NCBI GenBank assembly: GCA_034670405.1
Contig: JAXDDX010000012.1
Span: 434,001 to 498,000, forward strand
From: Hoplostethus atlanticus
Lineage: Eukaryota > Chordata > Actinopteri > Trachichthyiformes > Trachichthyidae
Direction of reading: 5' to 3'
DNA length: 64,000 nucleotides
Position numbers and translations under genes: made by a program. Below the pieces are notes generated by a model that saw only the letters and a program-made list of their open reading frames with translations, searched no databases and was not told the DNA's origin. Shown here one piece after another: positions 44,546 to 56,019 of the stretch. Positions within the stretch are counted from its first letter, which is position 1. The number at the start of each line of letters is the position of its first letter.

Positions 44546-45282
44546 CCAATCAGTCCGACTAGAGTCTCTGTTACGTGAGATACGTGGCCGATTTTTTTCT
44601 CTCCGTTGCCTCACATTTCAAGGACGTAGCCCTGTGCACAGTGTTGTGTAAATAGGGGCATACAAACAGTACTCCGGGTCAACAGGGCAGAGGACGACTA
44701 TCCATTTCCCGTAGAATCCACTCCCACCGACCTGGCCGGCAGTTATCAGGTCACTGTGGGTTCAGCTTCGGGGCGAGGCTCGCTGACTGTCTGCACACCG
44801 ACTGACTACTGCTTTTTTCTTACAAACGTTACCTAGTAGAGAACTGCAAAGGAATGCGAGACGATGTGATGTTGTGTTACGAAGGACACTGACCGGCCTG
44901 GACTGGACTGCGAGGATGGAATTTGCAGGGTGTTGCCTGTTAGAGGGTTGTAAGCTTTATATCATAGCATTTGATATTTGACACAAGCTTAGCAGGTCAT
45001 CCGGCCTCTAATGTTTCATGTGAGGCCGCTCGTCGAATCCATACTACACAGACACCATTGACAGTAAGCTGCCCTAGTATGGTTCTTATAGCAGGTATAG
45101 AGGGAATGACAAAGGCAGTTTCAGTATCGCTGGATGCCCACAATACTCCCTTTGTGTCCTGTTATGTCAGTACGAGCTGCTGTTTGAAACTCGGGAGAGT
45201 AGGTTTCTAGTGAGGACCCGTGAAGGGATGCACAGCTCAGTCTAGGTATTTACTGCATTGTGAGCTTCGGCATGTTTATTTA

Positions 45283-45283
<1 letters not shown>
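44546..45283. other. Unique non-coding DNA
   Basis: An ATG-started 79-codon open frame at 44971-45210 has no recognisable domain. No gene is supported. Confidence 0.4.

Positions 45284-45338
<55 letters not shown>
45284..45338. repeat. (TG)n(GA)n compound microsatellite
   Basis: Five TG units are followed by about 23 GA units. Confidence 0.96.
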
Positions 45339-45340
<2 letters not shown>

Positions 45341-45788
45341 GCATCCACCTGTATCATGCCTGTGTCTGAACGCATTAATAAGAGATTGTGCAATGGGTCA
45401 ATAAATCAATTCATATACACACAATACGATCTATGATCTAGCGATAACTGGAGGATGGCAGTTGCTCCAAATGCTTAGCGCTAAGAGATGTGAGATGATT
45501 GGATGTGACACCGCTATGAGGCCGCTGATGACCAGACTAATGTGAGCAGCAATGCTGTCTGACTTGACTGACACCGTTCAGTCAACCTGCAGCCGGTGAA
45601 AAGTTGCATGATTTCTATCATATTTGGGATGTAAGCAAACCACTTTTTAACATTTGGTTATGGATTAACGGATGGGTTTTGTTCCCAACATATCATACGC
45701 TTCACTCTGATAAATATGAACAGTTCACGGTGCCTCACAGGGATGCTGGTTGTCAGCTTTAAGGCCTAACGTCAAGTATGAGAGACAG
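45339..45788. other. Unique non-coding DNA
   Basis: Nothing specific is seen. Confidence 0.4.
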
Positions 45789-45791
45789 TTA

Positions 45792-46749
45792 GGCCGAATC
45801 CCAATTCACCTCTTGGCCCTACCCCTTAGCCCTTCCCCTCTGTTTTGGCGTTCACGTGTAGGGGTGTCCCAATTCTCTTGGGATCGAGGGGTAGGGCGAA
45901 GTGCTAGGGCTACATGGCCCTCCAAAAGGAGATTTTTCAGGGGCACACTACAAACCGAGGGCTATGAGAAGTCTCCGACAATCATCGGCAAGATGGGGGC
46001 GAACGCCGCACAAGCAACAAAAGGAAACCACAAACCTCTAGTATTTTCTTTGTTAATAAAGATTTTAAAAATATTCTAACCGTGGTATTATCTTAGTTTA
46101 ATGTCGTTTCAATGTATTATAGACCTTTTCTTTATAACAAGCATAACAAAAAATCGCTAATATGCCGATGTCTCTACCTCGCTAGTTAACATTACAACAT
46201 TGTTTTTAGGCTGATTTGTGCATGACAGTCCCGCATTTTGACATATTTCCATGTTGCATTTCCCCCTTTGATGGCATATGACGCCCGAAATATAACTGAA
46301 GTCCAGCAGCGAAGTTGCTGCACTTGTTACTGCTCCTCTAATATCAGTGCAGACTACAGAGCACCGCTAACACTATTCTGTCATGAAGTGGTCTGGTAAT
46401 GAAGCAGTGCTCTTTTTTATTTGATGACTTGTTTGATCGATTAGTAGCGTGAAACGTATAAATTGTGAACGAATCGCGAGCGTCCATGCTTTTCTATCTC
46501 CATCAGATGAATGGCAAATGTCACTGTGATAATACCATTATTGCCATAGTAATGTCCAATAACAAACTTGTCGCGTCTGTTCACGTAAACGTCATCGATG
46601 ACGTATCAGGGTCTTGAAGGGTTGTCCCATTTCATAGGGAGAGATTTCAACCACTACCCCTTGTGACTCTGTTCCGAGGGCCAAGCCGAAGGGCGAGGGA
46701 GCCCTCGAAAACGAGCCGTAGGGGTGAAAATGAGAATTAGGATTCGGCC
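45792..46749. mobile_element. Non-autonomous PIF/Harbinger-like DNA transposon with TTA target duplication
   Basis: The left end, GGCCGAATCCCAATTC, is matched by the inverted right end, which reads GGCCGAATCCTAATTC on the minus strand. Each end is followed inward by a long C- or G-rich block ('accccttagcccttcccct' on the left). The sequence TTA lies directly outside both ends (45789-45791 and 46750-46752) and is the likely target-site duplication. A 3-bp TTA/TWA duplication with GG-starting inverted ends is typical of PIF/Harbinger. At 958 bp there is no transposase frame; the 109-codon frame at 45750-46079 starts outside the element and shows no transposase motif. It appears complete at both ends. 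Confidence 0.72.
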
Positions 46750-46752
46750 TTA

Positions 46753-46879
46753 GTCTCAAGCACAGTCAAGCTGTCCCTTCCAGACCGCTGGGCGATGGTG
46801 CGAGGCTGGCTAGGTAGCTAGCTAGCTAGCTAGCCAGTGCAATTATACAGCTGTCTCGCAGCATCAGGTATTTTAAATG
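46753..46879. repeat. (TAGC)n tract and flank
   Basis: About six TAGC units lie at 46809-46834, a perfectly self-complementary tetranucleotide run. Confidence 0.85.
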
Positions 46880-47380
46880 TAATGGGGTTTGGCCTGGTTT
46901 CTCTTTGCCCCAGTTAAACTTCCTGCCCCGTCTATTAAGGCAAAGGCAGCTTCCTCCCGGAGCTTTTATGAGCTCGACATCACTAAGAGTTTACCGAGGC
47001 TCTCGACGGACAGGTTCCAATGTACATTTAGATCATGTACTCTACGCTCATATCGATATATGAGCACGACAGCGCAACACCCCGCGCCTTTATTACTGAT
47101 CAAAGTTGCACACTCAGAATTTTTAACAAGGAGGGACCATATGAGACTTTGACAATCGAGACCTTTTGCGTACGAGCAGATGCGGCTCCGTTCATTATCT
47201 AAGGAGGAATGTCAGGATTCAGATCTGTGAACCGCCGTTTGCTCAACGCTGTCACACGCTCCGCCAGACTCCACAAACCAATTAAATGAAATTGATGTGA
47301 TTGTACAAGCCAGTCTGATTTGTCATTTTCTCCTCTCCGCCCTGCATCGGATTATTTCACAAGAGATATTGGCATTTTTT
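46880..47380. promoter_or_regulatory. Candidate conserved non-coding block with 20-bp hairpin
   Basis: Repeat-free. GCTCATAT (47046-47053) and ATATGAGC (47058-47065) form a perfect 8-bp inverted repeat with a 4-base loop CGAT. The segment 47275-47305, with CCAATTAAATGAAATTGATG, is rich in homeodomain-type words. An 87-codon ATG frame at 46889-47152 has no recognisable domain. Function is inferred. Confidence 0.32.
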
Positions 47381-48590
47381 TTTTGCTATTATTCAGGAAG
47401 CGCGTGTTGCATGACAGGAGACGCCTATATTTGTCAAAGCTTTGCCGAGGTTCGTTCACTACCTGTAAAACACAGGAAACAGAAGAATTGAAAATCTTGA
47501 AGTAATAATATTTCTGTCTGACTGTTAATTTCTCAGTATGTAGTTGTGTCTCAATCATTTAACAAACAACTTGGCAGTAGAGTGATGTTCTCAATCATAT
47601 CATTTTATAATTTAGCTCATTCACTTGCATGTCAAACATTTAGCATATTTGATAGCATCCATACCTCTTTCATAGATGACTGAATCAAATAAATACTCCT
47701 GTTGGGAGCATCCATTTTTAATAGCGTGTCAATACTCGTTGGTTTTTCATGTATAGTACAGTTTACAAACCCACTGTGAATCAACTCTCCAAATTAAACT
47801 TGCTTTTCTGGGTGAGAATATTTAAGTATGCTGTTGGATCTCCGTGCTGATGGAGCCTGAAGAGATTATTTTTTCTGCGAGTGCAACCTCGGGGCGAGAT
47901 ATTTATTGAAAATGCAATGAAAAGGACCCTCACTGACGGAGTCAAAACAGCCTCCAACACATTACATATTAAGTACGCCCGACTAAGGTACTGATGTGAA
48001 TCTAGTGATGCATTCAGGGTTTACATGAAACATGGTTCTGTACATGACAACACTATAGTTAGTATTTTTACCCCCCCAAAAAAACCCTGCTCTTTAAATT
48101 GTTTGGGAAGTTTCCTAAAGCGCCAATAAAGGGAAAATACTGAAAACATCAGACTCATAGAGACAGAAAATCAAAGATTCATTACCACTTGGTCTGCACT
48201 TTGTTATAGTATATTGTTCTAAGACGATTCGTCTCTATCAAAATGACTCCAAACCAATATTTCTACCTGAGCCAAGTTTTCCAAAGTCCCGTTGGACAAC
48301 TCCTTGAGCATCCCCACACAAAGCACCAGCAGCGCCTCAGCTTCTACCTTCGCAGTTGCTGGATTTCAGCTGCGGTCAGCTGTGTTTTCCACCACACTTC
48401 TGACTGCAGCGCCTAATAAGACTATTTCAAATAGCATCTGATGGCTGAGATGCACTCCTCAATAATGCATTAGACAGGCAGGCTAGCACCCCCGGGTCCC
48501 TTCTCTCTCCCCTGCACATACTGTACAGCCGAATACAGTGATGATGATGCTCTGCAGCCTCACTCAAAGGTGAGTAAGACCTATTGATTT
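47381..48590. other. Unique DNA, part possibly regulatory
   Basis: AT-balanced. The segment 47850-48000, with GATATTTATTGAAAATGC and ACATATTAAGTACG, resembles a regulatory block. A C run followed by an A run lies at 48071-48084. No gene is supported. Confidence 0.35.
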
Positions 48591-48960
48591 GTGGTCAGAA
48601 AGCACCACTTCTCATCTTCTCCAGGCCCAGCTGCAAAATGGATTGGAGTGGAGAGGAGAGGGGGAGGGCTGAGTAATACACAACAAAAAAGTGAAGGAGA
48701 TGGAGAGGACAGAGAAGGGGTGTTGGGGGGTGTTGGGGAGGCAGTGGACGGGGGGGGGAGGCTTTGTTACTCTTTCAGCTTCAGTGACATCACTGAGCAT
48801 TTTCCCCCGAGGACGGGCCAGAAAGAGGAGGGCAGAAAGGGGGGAGGACAGGAGGAAGAGAGACCTTTGCTTTGAGAAGCTACTCTTGTGGTCCTGCTAA
48901 CCTCTCGGGCATTCTGCAACAGGGAGATAGACAGAGAGCGAGAGAGAGAAGTGTTTTGGA
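48591..48960. other. Purine-rich low-complexity DNA
   Basis: GGAGAGGAGA-type sequence lies at 48647-48760, with a G run at 48750-48759, and again at 48820-48870, with (GA)n at 48927-48950. Open frames of 60 to 95 codons on both strands are biased and not genes. Confidence 0.55.
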
Positions 48961-51130
48961 GCTGTTTTGATGTTGTGATGTCTATAATATTGCATGGGGT
49001 AGCACAGTGGGTCTCGACCATGTGGCCACTGAAGCCCAGGAGTATAACAAACAAACCCTACCTTAGCTGATGGTACAGATTTGCACACCTTCAACCAGAG
49101 TGGGAGAGCTGGTTGGTGAAATCAGCTGCTGTTTGGTTGGAATGAGAAACCTGCAGACTCTCGGGCCGTGGTCGGTGTGTTTTCAAACCAAAATAATTCA
49201 GTTTGGTTTGAATGCATGACTACTGTGTGTTGTTTTGTGATTCACATGCTTTGCTTCTGATAAACAGTCGTGCCAATAAAGTCATTGCGAGAGATTAAGA
49301 GCCTTGTCTACTGATTTGCCTCTGTCCTCCAGCGGGCTCGCTAAGTGGACTCCCCGTTGGTAGCGGCACAATGCGTCCCACCGTGCTCAACAAAAGCTCC
49401 CTAAACCAGATGGCAAATTAGCGCCAATTGTTCAAAAACAATGTGGACGGCTGATGACAGACGCTCGGGGTGCCCGGCGGAGACAGGAGAGAGCGGCGGG
49501 CCCTTGTTTGGACAGAAGAGTTTTCCATTCAGCGCTCCCCTGCGCTCCACTCCCACACAGAGCGAGGGGCGACTGGGAATCATTATGTCGTACTCCAGGG
49601 GCCAAGCCGTTTAACACACATCCGCCAGGTTCAATCTGCACTGCGCTCCTATAGACCCGTGCTTTCTCCTTCTGCGTGTTAGTGGAAAACAGATGAGGTG
49701 CTGCTGATGTGTTCGCTTGGACACAGCTCTGACAGCAGACACTTCTTTTGCATATAATCTGTCCACGCTTCAGGTCATTAAAGTAGCACCAGCTTTGAAG
49801 CTATAGGTTATTAGGCTGACAGCCGAGGGTATTAGTCAGCCGCTCTGTCCTTTCACCGCTGCAGCGTGTTTCCATGTGAAGCTGTCTGCTGATTTCAACA
49901 TGTGACGGGTTAAGAAACTGCGCCTCGCTCTTTCGCCCCGACCCGCGATGTCAAGTACTTACAGCACGTCAGTGGAATGAAACAATATGTGTTGTTTCTG
50001 GCCATTGCCAATGTCTCCTCGATGTTAATGACTTAAGCAATGGAGCTAGTGACATGTTGCTGACACACTGGACAAGTCCAACATTTGTGAGAGTTGAAGA
50101 AAAGCTGGCCGGAGTTGATTTCTATGATGAATTACATCAATTGCTCAGTGGCGTCTGGTTTTAAGGAGAGAAAATCAGCCAGTTGCTAAGGCCCTGTTAA
50201 AGTTTCCAAGCTCCTTTTTTTCTTGGTAAAAAACGTAAAAAAATAAAATAAAAATGTAAAAATGCGTGTGTTTGGGTTGTTGAATTATATACAATGGCAC
50301 AAGAACAGTGAGAGAGATGAGGTAGTGGTGTTCAGGGATTATATTTAGGAAAAAAACAGGATCTCTTGTGGAAACCACAAAATGAAGAGGCCACAGCTTC
50401 TGTTCAAACAACCATAACAAACCAAGACTTTTTTTAGCCTCGCTGGCAAACAGGCCAGAGAACATACACTTCTGAACGGAGAGCTGTGGTATTTACCAGA
50501 ACCACAGTATATTACTATTAGAGAATAAATCAAAACTAAAAGACAATGCCAAGAATAACGGCCATAAAATAGAGAGAAATCACCCTATTACAACATAGCT
50601 CACTTTGAGAGCGTGCAATTAGTTTTTATTTTGCATGGCGCTCTGTTAGTACACCAGATCCACAAAGAGGAAAATATTAAAAGCACAAAAGGAGAAATAA
50701 GCAAACAGGGAAGGATGATCCATAGAGGATAGAGAGCATGATCCTTCCCATTTCTTTTTACTTTTCCCTTGTAGGTCTAGTCTTGAGTGAGTCTTTCTGG
50801 CAGACCTAGCAGGTGCCTGTTGTGGTATTAGATGAAAAGATGTGAAAAAAGGTCCTGAAAGGGCAAAAATGTCCCTCAAGGCAACTCAAGCTCCAAGTTA
50901 ATTCTTATTTATAAAGTTGATTCCTCTCAAATTCCACGAGGGTATGTTTTTACAGTGTTTCCTCCCAGGTGCGCTGAGGGAGGGAATGTGTCTTGGAGGA
51001 GAAAACCATCGGTTGTGTATTTTTCATTCCCAAAAACCGAGGCTTCTTCTGCCTGCCTGAAAAATATAAATTCCCGTTACCTTTCAAGTGAATCTGAGAA
51101 GCGCCCCCAATTAAACGCAAACACCGTAAA
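48961..51130. other. Unique non-coding DNA
   Basis: About 2.2 kb without microsatellites. 49310-49460 and 49700-49900 have a balanced, complex texture that could be constrained. An A-rich run lies at 50227-50263. No gene, exon or RNA can be supported. Confidence 0.38.
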
Positions 51131-51157
51131 TCAAAGCACCTGTTGGTGACGATGCAA

Positions 51158-51193
51158 GATGTTCAAAGAACTGTCTGAACTTCTTTGAACATC
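51158..51193. promoter_or_regulatory. Perfect 13-bp inverted repeat with opposed TCF/LEF-type sites
   Basis: GATGTTCAAAGAA (51158-51170) and TTCTTTGAACATC (51181-51193) are exact reverse complements, with a 10-base spacer. The arms contain TTCAAAG and CTTTGAA, which match the TCF/LEF core (CTTTGAW) in two opposite orientations, or could be read as SOX-like sites. The stem does not extend outward. As RNA it would be a 13-bp stem with a 10-nt loop, which is short for a microRNA precursor. I favour a dimeric binding arrangement, by inference. Confidence 0.4.
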
Positions 51194-51259
51194 GCCTTCT
51201 TCTCTCCATCGCCCCTTTATGCAACGGTGATTTACAGCCCGTGACTTCATATAAAACTT

Positions 51260-52285
51260 GATGAATGGGAGGTGGGCATAGCAGCAGTGCCTCCTGTCTG
51301 CATCAACAGCGGGCCTGTGGAAAAAGCAAAACCTCCGGCGGTGCAGCGGAGAGGGGGGGCGACATGTCGGGGCACGTCGACTTAAGAAACAGGTACAAGG
51401 CAGCCCCTCAGCGTCCCGGCGCTCCAGTTCCTGCCATTTGTTCTCCGTCTCTGGGATAAAAACCCCGCTGAAAGCACAGGATGTCGGATGTAGACGGACA
51501 CGTTTGTCTGCAATTACCAATCCGAGTTCCTGCTGGGGAACCTGCGAAGGTATCTCCCCCACCTCCTCCTCCTCCTCCTCCCTGTCTCTCTCCTCTATCT
51601 TCTTTCCTCTGTTTATCTCCCCCCTTTACCTCTCTTACCGTCTGTGTCGTAAATGGCCTCTCTAGTAACAGATTTCACCTGTTGAAAGGCGAGAGAAGAG
51701 TCATGAGAAGCCTTGCCCCGGCTGTGGGGTTTGTTTGGGTTTTTTGGGGGGGTTTTTTTGTCGTTTCGCCTCGAATCATCATTTGGAATTCTACCCCACA
51801 ATTAAGTAATTTTCCAGGAATTTGGCTCCGTTGTCGTGAAACGCTAGACGGGGCCGGTCTGGTCTGGTTGAGTCGTGCTAAGCTACAACCGGAGAGCGTG
51901 TCGACTCCCCCTCTTCCTCGACGTGTCGTTTGTCATGTTCTCGGGCCGGCAGCTAAGGACAAGCGAAGGTCTCATCGCCACAAAAAACCCACCGCCATCA
52001 CCAGCAGCGGCGTGGATAAACAGCTCCCGCCTCCCTCGCCTGTTCCCAACGCCGCCGTTTAAACGAAGCGTGGCTAATTCCTCACTGGAATCAAACAGCG
52101 CCGATCGGTTTACCAACAGCGTCGGTCCTCCTCTGTCACCCGGGCTGACAACTGTAATGATAACAGCGCTGACGCTAAAGCCTCCCTGTCTCATCTCCCG
52201 TTCCCTTTACATGAAGATTAATTTCAGCTCCGGCTTGACAGACAGACACATCGTCGAAACCTGCCCCGCTACACAAGGTTACTGA
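51260..52285. promoter_or_regulatory. Candidate regulatory region, GC-rich
   Basis: A long GC-balanced stretch has a (CCT)n run at 51563-51581 and a T/G run near 51739-51760. The right part (52130-52270) contains AACTGTAATGATAACAGCGC and GAAGATTAATTTCAG. Open frames reach 193 codons (plus, 51481-52062) and 143 codons (minus, 51131-51562), but none has a recognisable domain, and opposing frames overlap. No gene is called; regulatory function of the right part is inferred. Confidence 0.3.
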
Positions 52286-52311
52286 GTCAAGGCTGGCATC
52301 AGGAATTTGCG

Positions 52312-52313
<2 letters not shown>

Positions 52314-52352
<39 letters not shown>
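52314..52352. repeat. (GT)n microsatellite
   Basis: About 19 GT units. Confidence 0.96.
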
Positions 52353-52353
<1 letters not shown>

Positions 52354-52458
52354 ATTGCCTCCTCTACGCTGCCTGCCAAAGCCACTTCCTTAAACATGTC
52401 AGACATAATCCTGTCATTGCTGGAGGGGAAATAGTCGAGGCCGTCAGGCAAGCAAGCT

Positions 52459-52460
52459 AG

Positions 52461-52493
<33 letters not shown>

Positions 52494-52501
52494 AGAGAGA
52501 C
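52459..52501. repeat. (GA)n microsatellite
   Basis: A GA run with ACAGAAA and AAGA breaks. Confidence 0.92.
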
Positions 52502-54140
52502 AAAGATGACGAATAGTCCAGGTGTGGCTTTCTCCACCACACACCTGTGTCAGAGACGTATATCTGGAAAGTGATCGTATCCAAACCCATACTCAGTGGG
52601 TATAACTATATTTACAGAGCACCCAGCCACAGTAGCAGCGGATAGTGGATGTGGTTTTGAGGTGTTCCTGTCTTTTGGCAGAGTTTCACCTTAAGTGGAA
52701 AAACACAACAGGCCTTTTCCTGGTTCCTCCGGCCGCAGTCCCTCTTTCTCGCTATAGTTGTTAACAGCGCCCATAGAGGCTGAGTCATTATTAGTCACTG
52801 CAACTGTGCAGAATGTGTTAATGCATTTGGTCTGAGAGCTGGTAAAAGTGTATTATAAATGCATTAGCAGAGAAAAAAAGACTAAATGAAGGTGCTCTTT
52901 GATTGGGAGAAAACACAAAGCACCGAGGCAAGGCTTTTTAAGAGTTGCCTTGGTACTTTTCTTGAATATGTACCACAAATCCATGGTGAGAAAATATGAA
53001 AAGTGTCATATAAAGATGTTGTACACAGCTGGAGGCCAGAGAATCCATATCTTGAGCCTTTATTTATCCAGGGGAAAGTCGACTGAGCATGCATGCATCC
53101 ACTGTTGGCCCACTGGGAGCTGCCCAGTAAAACCACAGGTTCAAACCGTTAACCTTACCGCTTGCACGTGCACTCATGTCACCGTGCGTGCTGGAGAGTG
53201 TCCCCTGAATATCGCTGCACCGACAGAGGGGAAACCCGTAAACGGCAGGCTGCCAGGAAGAGACAGAAGATAACGTCCTTAAAATAAAGAAGTCAACCAC
53301 TACATCCCATCTGTCACCGACACCAACCCGCCTCCTTCCCCGCCTCAGATTGTCTTGGCACCCGTTTGCCTTCCTCTATTCCTGTGAGCGAGTGATTTCT
53401 TGGCTGACACGCATTAGCCAAATACAAAACCAAAGAGCACATCCAGTAATTCTGCGTCTTCTTCTGAGGCCGTTTTTTTTTTTTTTTTGTACCACGAGGC
53501 ACGAAGGGAAAACTCTGAGGTTCTGTTTTGTAACGCGGTGACACTACAGAGGAGAAAATACCGGGATAAGACGTGATGGAAGCCTTGGTTGAACCGGGTC
53601 CTACGCTCGTAAGACATCACGGAGAAATGTGGCGCACGCTTGCACGCCGAGATCTTCGTGACAGACAATCCCACGCGTCCACACACACACACTCACGTCC
53701 ACACACACATGCACACGAGGCTCGTATACAGCAGCGTCTGCAAGTTTCAGCAGTATTATTACTTTGAAACATGTGTGACAAACAAATACAAGACTCGACG
53801 AAACCTGAAGGCGGACACGTCAGCAGGATCAAGTAGTTTCAGTACTTTCATTGCATGAGGGGTATTGGTGAATCTGGCCCCTGACTCGGAAAGCGAGACG
53901 ACAAGGTCTAACGGTTTTAGGTTCGAGCTAACTGCATCCCGTCAAACCCACCATATGTTTCTATACTGTTTTCCTCTCTTAGTCCCAAGTCTTGAGGTTT
54001 CTCCCTTTAAACAAAATGGAGGAATGCGTTCCACCTCTTCTACCGGGCAGCCGTAGTCCAACAGTAACACCAGCTTTCCGAACCATACATCACCCCGCCG
54101 TGGAATTCGATCTTTCCCAGAGGTTTGAAAAACAAACCGT
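52502..54140. other. Unique DNA with possible repeat fragments
   Basis: At 53057-53150, 'tttatttatccaggggaaag' and 'actgggagctgcccagta' followed by GGTTCAAACC (53138-53147) look like fragments of dispersed fish repeats, but the order does not let me call a SINE. Poly-T lies at 53475-53489 and degenerate (AC)n at 53680-53712. No gene is supported. Confidence 0.35.
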
Positions 54141-54143
54141 GCT

Positions 54144-54157
54144 CCCCCCCCCCCCCC
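54144..54157. repeat. Poly-C run
   Basis: Fourteen consecutive C bases. Confidence 0.9.
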
Positions 54158-54967
54158 AACCAAGGCTGGAAGTAGCATCTGTCAATAAAGTATAAATGAA
54201 GGGTTTGATTATACAGCTGGCTGGCCGGGAGCCATCTCTCCGAAGACAGGAGAGGAGAGAGAAAGAAAGAGAGAGAGAACGAAAGAAAAGTAAGAATTTG
54301 GATGTTTTACTTTGGCCGGGCCCTTCCTCGCCCATGTTATGCAGCTGTAAACGCACCAGTCAAAACAAACCTGGGATGCCAAGAGGGTATTCTGCTTTCT
54401 GCACCTACACACACAAACACCGAACCCGCGCGCTTGTTTCTTTCTCGGACTTCTTCTTCTTCTACTTGTTGTATTTCCCTTCATAAGAGCCTCCCTCAGT
54501 TGTTCGGGGAAACGGTTGGGTTTGAACCCGAGGCCTACAGCAGAATATAACCTTGCCGGCCCAGTGAGTATTCATTCACTCATGTGGATTCAAACACAAA
54601 TAATGTGCTCGTGAACAGTCATGTTTGGTCACAGAGCAGATGGATGCAGCAGAGGCCCTTGGAATTTGAACATTGAAATATATGTGTTGGCATGTGTGTT
54701 TTTCTCTCTCCTGAAGAGTTACCTGCCTCCTGTGTCCTGTGTTCTGTCCTGCAGACCTGCTTCATGATGAGGTTTTGAGACCGAAGGATCAGACCCTGAG
54801 CTGATGCACAAAGCAGAGCCCGGCTGTAAAAACGTCTGTAAATACATAAATATACACAAACAGCTTCGGAGGAGACCAGACAGGTACGGCTTTCTGCTGA
54901 CACGGCGCTTTTTTGGTCTCCCATGGGCGCTTCCTTGAAGACGGGGCCAAACAGTCCACTCAAACGC
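54158..54967. other. Unique DNA
   Basis: A purine-rich run lies at 54246-54290. A minus-strand B-box-like CGGGTTCAAACCC lies at 54521-54533, but the surrounding sequence does not fold into a clear tRNA cloverleaf by eye. No gene is supported. Confidence 0.38.
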
Positions 54968-54998
<31 letters not shown>

Positions 54999-55026
54999 GT
55001 GTGTGCGTGCGTGTGTGTGTGTGTGC
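54968..55026. repeat. (GT)n microsatellite with GC interruptions
   Basis: About 29 GT units with three GC substitutions. Confidence 0.96.
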
Positions 55027-55459
55027 ATCCACAGCTCCACACCCACTAGAGCCAACTGTGCGTGAAGCTGCGTGAAGCGCTCCAACATCCTGCCGAGCAA
55101 AATAAACCCGCCGATTAAAAAACAACATACAGGCCCAGCTCCACTCAGGACCTACACCTAAACTTTTCCAGCTCTACCCCCACCTCCACCACCACCGCCA
55201 CCCCATCCTCCTTTTTCTTCCACCCCTACCCCTCCACCTCCTTTCTTCTTTTTCACATGCTTTTACAGTGAGGTACGCTGAAAGCTCTCTTTGTTGCCAC
55301 GGTCTGTGGCGTCTGAATGGTACCAAACAAGCGCCCAAGTGCACCGAGGCCCCAAGACGGACGCTGAATAGAATTCTTCCCCTGACTTCTCCCTGGCCGA
55401 GCGACAATGAGTGGGACCACTCCTTTCTAGTCGAGCCCGCACTAATGGCTAAGACAATA
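55027..55459. other. Unique DNA with CCT-rich tract
   Basis: A (CCACC)-like pyrimidine tract spans 55176-55255. No gene is supported. Confidence 0.4.
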
Positions 55460-55515
55460 TTTGCAGGAATGAGGGGGATTTAATTTGCATTCAGGCTGTC
55501 TCCATTTCTTTTCAG

Positions 55516-55557
55516 GACTCGGGCCTGCTCAGTTCAACTGCGCCGCAGCCTCTGAAA
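55516..55557 (+). other. Candidate 42-nt microexon
   Basis: The sequence TCCATTTCTTTTCAG (55501-55515) is a good 3' splice site. After 42 bases comes AAA|GTAAGC, a fair 5' splice site. The length is a multiple of three. In frame 0 it reads DSGLLSSTAPQPLK with no stop; one other frame is also open. A perfect POU octamer, ATTTGCAT, lies upstream at 55483-55490 in sequence that looks constrained. I do not recognise the peptide. If real, this exon would place the window inside a large gene transcribed on the plus strand. Chance co-occurrence is quite possible. Confidence 0.25.
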
Positions 55558-56019
55558 GTAAGCATTCTGCCGATTTTGCTTTGATTTCTTTTCCCCCTCC
55601 TCCTCCACCATCACCACCAGCCCCCTCCCCTCCTCCTCCTCAACCCTGTTTTGTTCTTTCAAACACCATTTGCTGCCCTGTGCTTCATTTCTCTAATTCA
55701 AAACGGAAAAAGAAGAGAGCGAGGAGGGAACAGGTGTGGGTCGGGGAGGGGGAATCTGTCGGAAAGAGAAAAATAACGCGATTGTTTTCCTAAATATGAT
55801 TCATCCTTGTTTTCTGGGCAATCTCCAGTCACAGTAATTGCATTGGTTTTCAACCTCAGGTGGAGTAGCGCTACACCTGAGCGCCCGAGCACCTAAAGCG
55901 TTCACATGAAAGCGTGACTCCAGCGTGTTGATGGAACAGCCCTCCCGGATTAACGGCGAACGCGCTTTTATCCTAAACTGATATTCCAAGAGTTTATTGT
56001 TACAGGTTCAGAGATACCT
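55558..56019. other. Pyrimidine-rich then unique DNA
   Basis: A (CCT)/(CCTCCT)-rich stretch lies at 55593-55640. The rest is unique. No gene is supported. Confidence 0.4.

Noticed and set aside
49009-49060. A hAT-like terminal phrase 'cagtgggtctcgacca'
   Set aside because: There is no matching inverted end and no target duplication.
51481-52062. A 193-codon plus-strand open frame, the longest in the window
   Set aside because: It is rich in Pro and Ser from a (CCT)n run, overlaps an opposing frame and shows no domain.
53138-53147. A Pol III B-box match, GGTTCAAACC
   Set aside because: There is no A box at the right distance and no SINE body downstream; likely a fragment or chance.
54480-54600. 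A minus-strand tRNA-like B box (CGGGTTCAAACCC)
   Set aside because: I could not fold a cloverleaf by eye and found no terminator T run at the expected place.
55189-55640. Cys/Trp- or Pro-rich frames suggesting a proline-rich protein
   Set aside because: They are translations of CCT- and CCACC-rich low-complexity DNA.
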